Assembly: GCA_029449245.1 (NCBI GenBank)
Contig: JANATF010000008.1
Location: 1 to 64,000, forward strand
Source: Mortierella alpina
Taxonomy: Eukaryota > Mortierellomycota > Mortierellomycetes > Mortierellales > Mortierellaceae
Direction: 5' to 3'
Length of the DNA: 64,000 nucleotides
Positions within the stretch are counted from its first letter, which is position 1. Each line of letters opens with the position of its first letter. Positions 56,890-64,000 of the stretch are shown in pieces. The notes under the pieces are model-generated. The model was given only the letters and a program-made list of their open reading frames with translations. It searched no databases and was not told where the DNA came from. A program made the position numbers and the translations under genes.

Positions 56890-58102
56890 ATGCGCTTTTC
56901 CTTCAAATCCCTTGCCATCGCTTCGCTGGCTACTCTAGTCCTAGGCACGCCAGTGCCTCAAGCACAGAGCCACAGACGTGCTGAGTCGCCCACCTTTCCT
57001 ACCACCTCCCTGCGGGCCATTGCGGGCCTCAACAACTGGGACTGCAAGCCCTCAAAACCCCATCCAAATGCACTCGTGCTAGTACATGCCTTATTTCCAA
57101 ACGACATCACGAATTGGTTTTACATGGCCCCCAAGTTCATAGCCAAAGGCTACTGTGTCTTCTCGCTGACCTATGGTATGATGAACAACCAGAATATCCT
57201 GTTTGGTCTCGACTCGATGGAGACCAGTGCCCAGCAGCTGGCAGATTTCATCGACAGGGTCCTCGCTGCGACCAACACGACCCAAGTCGACATCCTGGGA
57301 CAATCCGAAGGCAGTCTCATGCCGCGATACTACCTGAAGCACCTCGGCGGGGCACCCAAAGTCCGTAAGTAGACGTGCCCAATACTGAACGTGCGTGACA
57401 ACCAGACACGAACTCTGTCGACACGGCTTCTGACTCGCCCAGGGTATCATTGCCCTTTCCTTACACTTAGACAAGTTTGCGGGCATTAGTTCAAACCAGT
57501 ATGGAACTACCCTAGACGGTCTGACAAAGCTAATTGCGCCTTTTATCCCCTATGACTCCATCAAAAAGGTTCGTCCATTAATGACACCAAAAAAAAACAG
57601 ACTGAGGGTAAGTGAGAGAGACCTCATGGCTTATTTCTCCTTGCTTCTTGTGTTTTTCTTCTTTTTTAGAGCTTCGATTCTATATGCCGCTCTTGCCCTC
57701 AGCTCTTAGAGGGCAGTCCCTTCATCAACGAGCTGAATGAAGGTGGTGACACTGTCCCCGGAGTTCAGTACCTGATGATCGGCTCTAGGTAATCGCGCGC
57801 GTCCCTTTTGTAAATATATAATAATATCTGTCAACGTCTTTAGCATTGCCTGTACTGACTATGTATCCTTCTGGGCTGACCCCTCCACCTCGAATCGCCG
57901 TAGGCATGACATAACTGTCACCCCTTTCACGAACGGCTTCCTGAGGGACCAGAACCCAAACGTCCGCAACCAAATCTTGCAGGATTGGTGTTCTTATGAC
58001 TTGTCCGAGCACATTCTCCAAGCCTTTGATCGTAAGTGCGCACGACCTGTAAAAGTAAGTTGGAGTATCATGATTCACTCTCATTTCTAACTCCTCTTCT
58101 CT

Positions 58103-58144
<42 letters not shown>

Positions 58145-58265
58145 TCTCTATCCCTCTCCAACCTCCACTTTCGCTGGATCAGCGCTCGTATTCGCCGGCG
58201 TCCACGCCTTTTTCACCCCGTCTGCCAACCAGCGCATTTCGTGTCTCGACTATTCGTTCACATAA
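56890..58265 (+). CDS. Secreted class 2 triacylglycerol lipase/esterase, copy B
   Basis: 300 aa, five exons: 56890-57364, 57471-57568, 57670-57788, 57904-58031, 58183-58265. Exons 2-4 have the same lengths (98, 119, 128 nt) as the corresponding exons of copy A. Signal peptide MRFSFKSLAIASLATLVLGTPV. The usual HG pair is changed: LVHALFPNDITNWFYMAPKF. The nucleophile elbow is DILGQSEGSLMPRYYL (Q replaces H before Ser). Acid SRHDITVTPFTNGFL, base DLSEHILQAFDP, C-terminal end VHAFFTPSANQ as in copy A. The intron at the elbow in copy A is absent here. It could be a diverged, still active esterase. Confidence 0.88.
58104..58148 (+). repeat. (CT)n microsatellite in lipase B intron
   Basis: About 18 uninterrupted CT units followed by CT-rich sequence, forming the polypyrimidine part of the last intron. 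Confidence 0.95.
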
Positions 58266-58512
58266 TCATCCAACGTGTGCATGGTCGTCCAGCATGATAA
58301 AGCTTAATGCAGGCATGGGGCAATTATATATCTCGTTTATGAATGTTCATATTGATTTGAAGACGCGTTTTTTTGGGCTATGAGTATGAGTGCTCTGGGG
58401 ATAAAACTAAAGAGTGAACGAGGGCTTTGGCGAAGAAATGGGATAGAAAGAGAAGGCTGGAGGGGATCGGCTGGAGGGTCTATGTGGCATTTATTGGTGT
58501 TTCTGGCGTAAC

Positions 58513-60476
58513 TTAGAAGAGGGCATCGCCGAAGGGAAGCTCTGAGGTCTTTCCAAGGACAACGGTGGTGGGCTTGCTGCTCAACAGCTTGGCGGCGAAC
58601 TAGACATATGAGAAACAAAAAAGCACAAGATCAGAGACTCGCTTTCTCAAAACGAAGGATGACCAAAATTGGAGAGTGAAAGAATGAACACGACACTTAC
58701 TTTGGAGACATCGGCAGCCTGGATCTTGTCAAAGGCGGCAAGAGATTCTGAGGCAGAGACCTTGTGGCCTTGGAGAGCCTGGGCAGCAAGGATCTCAGTG
58801 GAGGAGACGCGGGTCTCGAAGCGCGAGGCAGCCTCGAACTTGGCCTGGGCCAAAGCGCGCTTGAACTCATCAGCAGAGATGGACTTGGCAGCAGCCTTCA
58901 GGGAAGCGACGGCAGTCTTGGCAGCCTCGGTGACATCCTTGTGCTGGGCCTGGGCGTAGACACCAAAGAGACCGGCATCGGAGTATCCAAAGTTGAAAGC
59001 AGAGAGCTGAGCACCGTGGCCGAGCTTTGCGGCAGCGGCAGACAAGGGAGAGACACCCGAGGTGGACCACTTGACGAAGCGGTCACCACCGAGGAGCGAG
59101 CGCAAGACCTGGGCAGTGTAGAACTCGGGGGTGCCAGCGGCAGCGCCCTGGAAGGCAACAGCAACGTGGCCCACGGGGGTGTTAGAGGCGACACGAACAT
59201 CACCGCCATAGTACTTCGAGCCCTCAGCCTTGGAAGCAGAGCCGGCAGCAACCTGGCTGAAGGCAGAGTCAGCGAGGCTCTTGAGCTCGGACTCGCTAAC
59301 ACCAGTGGCAACAAGGGCGAGCTTGCTGGCAACAAAGTTCTCCGAGGCATACTTTCTCAAGTCCTCGGTGGAAATCTCGGCGTAGGGAGCAGCGTAGACA
59401 GAGTTGCCGAGTCCGTTGCGGAAAGCGGCGCTGTGGACGGCCTCAATGACGGCGACCTCAGGCGAGGACTCGGCCAAAGAGCACTCGGCAGCAACCTCAG
59501 TGGCGACAGAGTGGAACTCGTGATCAGCAAACTTGGTCTGGTTAACAAGATCGCCAAACACCTCGACAAAGTATGGGCTAAATGGCACCAAGGCAGACAA
59601 CCAAAAGATTGGTGAGTGTCATCCATGGCGAGAAGGGTGAAAAGCAATCGCCACTCCAGCAGATATCACGGCTCTGATGCACTTACACATCCTCCTTCAA
59701 GCACTCGGCGGTGAATGAGACGGTCTCGCGGCCAAGGTTGGAGGAGAGGACACCTCCAATAAGCTCAGTCTCGCGGGCAATGCGGAAAGCAGAGCGCTTG
59801 CCGTTGTTCTATAGTGGACCATATTGAAAAGACAATCATGGCGTTGCGTTAGTTGACGCTCCAACGATACTGCAAAGCGGTTGATGGATGCTTGACGGCA
59901 GATAAGAGTCGTGATAATCCTGAGGACACAGTGCTGACTGTCTGGTGTTGTAATGGTCGTCGGTGGTGACCACGGCGGCGCAGATTCTATCTGCCATTGG
60001 GAGATATTTTTCTCGTTTCCAATATCCTTGCACTCGGACATCAAGCTTCAAGTCATGAATGACGAGCAACGTTCCGATGTTCTGGCGAAAGCACCCAAGC
60101 AGGTCAGTCCCGACGTGATACAGTTCTGCACTTGGTCCAGTCCAAAGTCGCATTCCACGCGTGTTGTAGGCCACAGTCCAAGCATACACCATGGAAGTGC
60201 GTAGGGGTGAGCAGGGCAGCGTCGTGCCAATATATCCAGCCGATGCCATACCTTGAAGCCAAAGTTCTTGACAAAGTGGGCAATACCGGCCTTGTCCTTG
60301 GGCTCGAAGCGGGCACCGGCGTTGATGACAAGGGAGACGGAAGCAGTGGGGGCGCTCTCGTCAAAGGCAGCAACCTTGACGCCGTTGCTGGTCTTGGAGA
60401 CGGCGGTGGCGTATCCGGCCTTGAGGATGGTGGGGACCAAGTTCAAGGTCTTGCGGGCAGAGGAGATGGACAACAT
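58513..60476 (-). CDS. QCR2: Ubiquinol-cytochrome c reductase core protein 2
   Basis: M16-peptidase-like structural subunit of respiratory complex III in the mitochondrial inner membrane. Four exons: 60476-60252, 59808-59687, 59577-58701, 58599-58513; 1,311 nt, 436 aa. Presequence MLSISSARKTLNLVPTILKAGYAT. Core: SVSLVINAGARFEPKDKAGIAHFVKNFGFK (the position of the lost HxxEH zinc site, here HFVKN, so no peptidase activity), then ETELIGGVLSSNLGRET, RNGLGNSVYAAPY, GHVAVAFQGAAAG and a long Ala/Ser-rich C-terminal half. The third exon is strongly codon-biased; long antisense frames over it are composition artefacts. Diverges from SCO1. Confidence 0.95.
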
Positions 60477-61493
60477 TATGCTCTACAAGAGTGGAACGGG
60501 GCACCAGAATATGAGAGAGCGCGCGTGAGTTGTTTAGTGGGCCTGCCTGTCTGACTGCGTGCATGAGCGTGTCGTTCAGATTGCACAGGCTGAGGTGAGG
60601 AGGAGTGCATTGGATCCCGACGCAACGAAAAATAGAACATATCGGCGATACGCGCTGTGGCATAATCGTAATCTCCGATGGAACGACGGCGCTCCAGATC
60701 GAGATTCGCTGTCCTGCTGCTGTGTGCTGCTGGCCTATGTCTGCTGCTGCTTCAGATGGCGCTGTCCAGAAGGGTGGGTTGATGAGTTCCTGATTCCTCA
60801 TTGCAAGGACAGTGTCGAGGCGGGAGCGTCACTCCGAGCGTGGCTCGTTCCGTTCCGGAGGGGCGCTGAAGCCTGATGTCGGCGGGATGAGCATTGGTGT
60901 GTGCGGGTGAAAAGGGGCGCGAGTGGCACCAGGCATGGTGATGAGGATAATTACCGTTGTTGCTGTGTGATGGGGAGACGAGGAGGGATGCTGATGGCGA
61001 GAGAGTGAGGAGAGGGAAGAAGAGAAAAAGAGGATCCAAGAGGAGGCCGGTAATTCGATTTGTTTTTTCCGAAAGATCCAGGGGACACGGCACATACAAC
61101 TGAGCTTGAGCGAAATCACAGCACTTGCGACATTGTGCGGGCCAGCGCGTACCGTGACCGTGCAGAACGCCGCTGCACTCGCTGCTTCTGCACCTTTTTT
61201 GCTCGGCAGGCCTCTTTTGGTGGCGGACAGAGATGTCGACCAACTCCTTCCGTCTCTCGTTACGCCGTTCCCCGTCCTGCTGCGTTCCTCGTCGTTGCCC
61301 CATTGCTCTGTTCCCTATTTCTCTGTTTCTCTTTTTCTCTGTTTCCTTGTTTCCTTGTTTCCTTGTTTCCCTGTTTCCCTGTTTCCCTGTTTCCCTGCTT
61401 CCCTGTAGAGTGTAGTAGATCCACATACACATACACACGTACACACACACATACACACTCAGTCGCCTTGATCTCGGGATCAGCTCCTCCTCC
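60477..61493. promoter_or_regulatory. Divergent region QCR2 / SCO1
   Basis: 1,017 bp between two nuclear genes for respiratory-chain proteins. ATTGG (CCAAT on minus) occurs near 60609 and 60892, the core of HAP-complex sites that control respiration genes in fungi; with only two short matches this is weak. An 8-bp tandem repeat (61340-61405) lies in the SCO1 leader. Confidence 0.5.
61340..61405 (+). repeat. 8-bp tandem repeat TGTTTCCY
   Basis: About eight consecutive copies of TGTTTCCT/TGTTTCCC, about 90 bp before the SCO1 ATG. Confidence 0.9.
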
Positions 61494-62881
61494 ATGCTCC
61501 GATCCTTGATCCGCGCCAACGGTTAGCATTAAGCAACTACACCTCTGACTCGGGCTGCTTGCAACCGCATAGCAGTATACTCACGCTCTGCCACTTCGCC
61601 ACCCCTTAGCATTCAGCAGGCCTGCCGCCACAGGCTGTCCATTCGCGTCTCGCGCTGCCGCCTTCCCTACCACCCCAGTCCGCTCACAGCTCAGCTTCCG
61701 CCAGAGCGCGCGTTGCTACAGCACCAACAAATCCGATGGAGCCCGTGCGCAGACAGCCAGTGCCGCCGGTGTAGGGTGCATTTCTTTTGCTTGTACAAAT
61801 GTCGCTTCTCTTTTGGCGTCATTCACAAAAACATACTGACCTCTCCCACTCCCGTAGGCTCTGAACTGGAAGACATTTGCTGTATTTGCGGCTACAGGCT
61901 CGGGATTGCTCTACTACTTCCGTGAGGAAAAGAAGCGCGTTGAGGCAGCTCGAGGTATGTGATCTCTGCCCCCACTCCCCAAGGATAGGCTTTGCCCAGC
62001 TTCTGTCAATGTCCCACAGCTTGTAACACTAACGCTTCTTGATATTGCACCATGGGGGACTGGATGAACATCTCTAGCGGAGGAGGCACGACTTGCCAAG
62101 GAGAGCATGACCTATGGCAAGCCCAAGATTGGCGGCCCCTTCTCGTTGATCGACCACAATGGCGTTCGCACCACCAACGACGATTTTAAGGGACGTTACA
62201 TGCTCATGTACTTTGGCTTTACGCACTGTCCCGACATTTGCCCCGAGGAACTGGACAAGATGGCCGAAGTCCTGGACACTGTCAGTACGTTATCTGGGCG
62301 TGTGTGTGGGCAGCGAAGTACTCTCAGGCAGACAATGGATATCGAATTTGCTGTCTCTAATCTGCATCCATTTTTCTTCACCCGTCCTTTGTCCGCAATA
62401 GACGCTGATCCCGAGATTGGCAACGTTATCACACCCATTTTCATTACTTGCGACCCTCAGCGTGACACAGTGGCCGAGGTCAACGAATACGTCAAGGGTA
62501 GGAATCGATCTATACCATCTGCCGTCTTATGGATCACGACTATAGGTTCAGATGCTAACCCACCAAATGAATCTAGATTTCCACAAGGACCTGATTGGAT
62601 TGACTGGAACCATGGAGGAGGTTGGCCGCGTAGCCAAAGCCTACCGTGTCTACTTTTCAAAGCCCCCCAAGGTCGCCGACGGAGAGGACTACCTCGTGGA
62701 CCACTCCATCTTCTTTTATCTCATGGCACCCGATGGCAGCTTCGTGGACTGCTACGCCAAGGACCATACTGCCGAGCATGTGTCCCAGAGTGTCAAGGAG
62801 CACATTCAGGCGTATCTGGCCAAGGGAGGTCAAATCTCCAAGGAGCTGCCAGTTCGCAAGTCGCTGCAGCAGACGCAATAA
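61494..62881 (+). CDS. SCO1: SCO1 copper chaperone for cytochrome c oxidase
   Basis: Delivers copper to the CuA site of Cox2; anchored in the mitochondrial inner membrane facing the intermembrane space. Six exons: 61494-61521, 61610-61770, 61858-61954, 62078-62284, 62402-62497, 62577-62881; 894 nt, 297 aa. Arg/Ser-rich presequence (MLRSLIRAN, FRQSARCYST). Membrane anchor NWKTFAVFAATGSGLLYYF at about 65-84. Thioredoxin-like domain: GGPFSLIDHNG, YFGFTHCPDICPEELDKM with the copper-binding CPDIC at about 146-150, IFITCDPQRDT, and the third ligand His in YLVDHSIFFYLM at about 239. All three copper ligands are present. Exon 1 and 2 boundaries were set by phase. Confidence 0.94.
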
Positions 62882-63004
62882 TAGTTCTCATATTTTTCAA
62901 AAACCCGTTCAGCATAGACGCATTCTCATACACACCTTTCATACAGTTATCGCACACCAAAATTGTTATATTGTTATTACATCTTGGCAAGACGAAACAG
63001 TGGT

Positions 63005-63229
63005 TCACCACATGTAGCCATCCTTGGGTGGAGGAGTGTCCGAGTGATGAAAGAGATGACCGTCTTGAGCGCTGTGTAAAAGAATGTCTAGATCATCCTG
63101 CGAAAGAGGCCGTGGCTGTTGCTGATGTGGCTGTTGTTGCAGCCAACTATTGTCCCCGGACGGGTGCGTATTGAAGTTCATCCCTTGATGCCCTTTTTGA
63201 TCACTGTGCAATCGCTGTTGTGGGTGCAA

Positions 63230-63268
<39 letters not shown>

Positions 63269-64000
63269 TTGTTGAATCATTTGACCAATGCCGTGGTATT
63301 GCTGCTGCTGTGGCTGTTGATGATAAAGCTCCATAGGATGACCTGTTACGGTGTCGGGCAATAAGGCAAGAAACTCTAGTGAAGGCGAAGGGTCAGTTAG
63401 TCAACATGCCTTGAGCCCAAGCCAATTAGTGATGTTCCGCTGCAGTGCATATCGTACCATCTTCTGCTTGTGCCTTGTCCGTCTGTGCAGAAGGGTGAGT
63501 ACTCAAAGGGCTGGGCTGTCTTGCAAGGTCATGTGTTGATACAGAGCTAAGGGACGGGGTCGGCGAAGGCGAATTGCCTGTGAATGAGGGGTCGAGCGAG
63601 GCTTCCAGCAAAAACGACGCCCGCTGTTCCACGGGCTTGCCATTCAGACTAGCCAGAAGCGATGCATCCACTGTAAAGCCTTCCTGTTGAATAGGGAGAA
63701 GACTTGGGTCCACGAGAAGTGCCTGATAGAGTGTGTCCGTGTCCATGCTTTGCTGATGACCATGCTGAAACTCTGGGCTTAGGCTGTTTCTTAAATTGCT
63801 GCTTTTTGGGTCACGATCACCCGCGATGCTGGGAGTCGTCGCTTGCTTTAGCCGTTGGTTGTGTGGGTGGACAGGGGTTTGATGTACCCTACCATCGGCT
63901 GCGATAAAAGAGGAACCAAGCAACGAGGTCATCCTCGGAGAACTTGCTGGATACGCGCTCGTGTCTCGACCGATTGGCAGCGCAATGTTTCTGGGGAGGC
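63005..64000 (-). CDS. Gln-rich protein of unknown function, 3' part
   Basis: The last two exons of a minus-strand gene that runs past the window edge: >64000-63458 and 63375-63005 (stop at 63005). The visible ~300 residues are disordered: Ser/Pro/Thr-rich, then PMELYHQQPQQQQYHG and a run of ~17 Gln (CAG/CAA, plus strand 63230-63275). The end is PLSQDDLDILLHSAQDGHLFHHSDTPPPKDGYMW, an acidic/hydrophobic tail of activation-domain type. I recognise no family; a transcriptional regulator is possible but unproven. An ATG at 63932 could be the start, but the frame stays open to the edge. Converges with SCO1 (123 bp between stops). Confidence 0.6.

Noticed and set aside
58764-59615. 283-codon plus-strand frame over QCR2 exon 3
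   Set aside because: It is the antisense shadow of a codon-biased, GC-rich exon; its Gly/Leu/Ser-rich translation has no domain and QCR2 explains the region.

Overview
The window reads as the end of a fungal chromosome. It opens with about 250 bp of C-rich telomere repeat, CCCTA5-7 (TTTTTTAGGG-type on the G strand). It then passes through a gene-poor, transposon-loaded subtelomere (about 0.25-18.4 kb) into a dense, conserved, intron-rich gene block (18.5-64 kb). The gene set (COPI alpha subunit, cullin-1, ORC5, HRP1-type hnRNP, mitochondrial MDH, QCR2, SCO1, metacaspase, class 2 lipases), the GTAAGT/YAG introns of about 60-620 bp and the fungal-type chromoviruses point to a filamentous fungus. 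An early-diverging Mucoromycota/Mortierellomycotina species is my best guess, but that is inference from gene style, not a database match. Exon joins were hand-built; in each complete gene the summed exon length is a multiple of three and the splice phases agree.

Subtelomere. 1-256 telomere; about 470-830 three copies of a 112-113 bp repeat; 1037-11754 a Ty3/gypsy chromovirus with 100-bp identical LTRs (TSD CAGAG). A second chromovirus (4898-10504, opposite orientation, 328-bp identical LTRs, TSD CCCAG) has inserted inside its integrase region. Both elements carry a G GGA AAC heptamer in the gag frame, six bases upstream of a stem-loop, just before the gag stop: a textbook -1 frameshift arrangement. 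The inner element appears to use Tf1-like self-priming, because the nine bases abutting its 5' LTR are the exact complement of a segment about 39 nt past its LTR TATA box. At 13676-14622 lies a 947-bp element with 19-bp perfect terminal inverted repeats, a 6-bp target duplication and a core of TCGAA-rich short repeats. 15.4-17.9 kb is a purine-rich block of divergent repeats with no recognisable gene.

Gene block, left to right: COPA (-), SET-domain methyltransferase (+), HRP1-like RNA-binding protein (+), NMNAT (-), sphingomyelin/ceramide-phosphate synthase-like protein (+), CUL1 (-), type I metacaspase (+), mitochondrial malate dehydrogenase (+), ORC5 (-), small secreted protein (+), ADP-ribosylglycohydrolase-like protein (-), class 2 lipase A (+), pyrroline-5-carboxylate reductase (-), RidA (+), class 2 lipase B (+), QCR2 (-), SCO1 (+), and the 3' part of a Gln-rich protein (-). 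Many neighbours converge with 120-250 bp between stops, and several diverge from shared promoters. Two divergent pairs make functional sense: P5CR/RidA (238 bp apart) and QCR2/SCO1 (respiratory complexes III and IV). The two lipase genes are paralogues flanking P5CR and RidA, so the locus arose by a local duplication.
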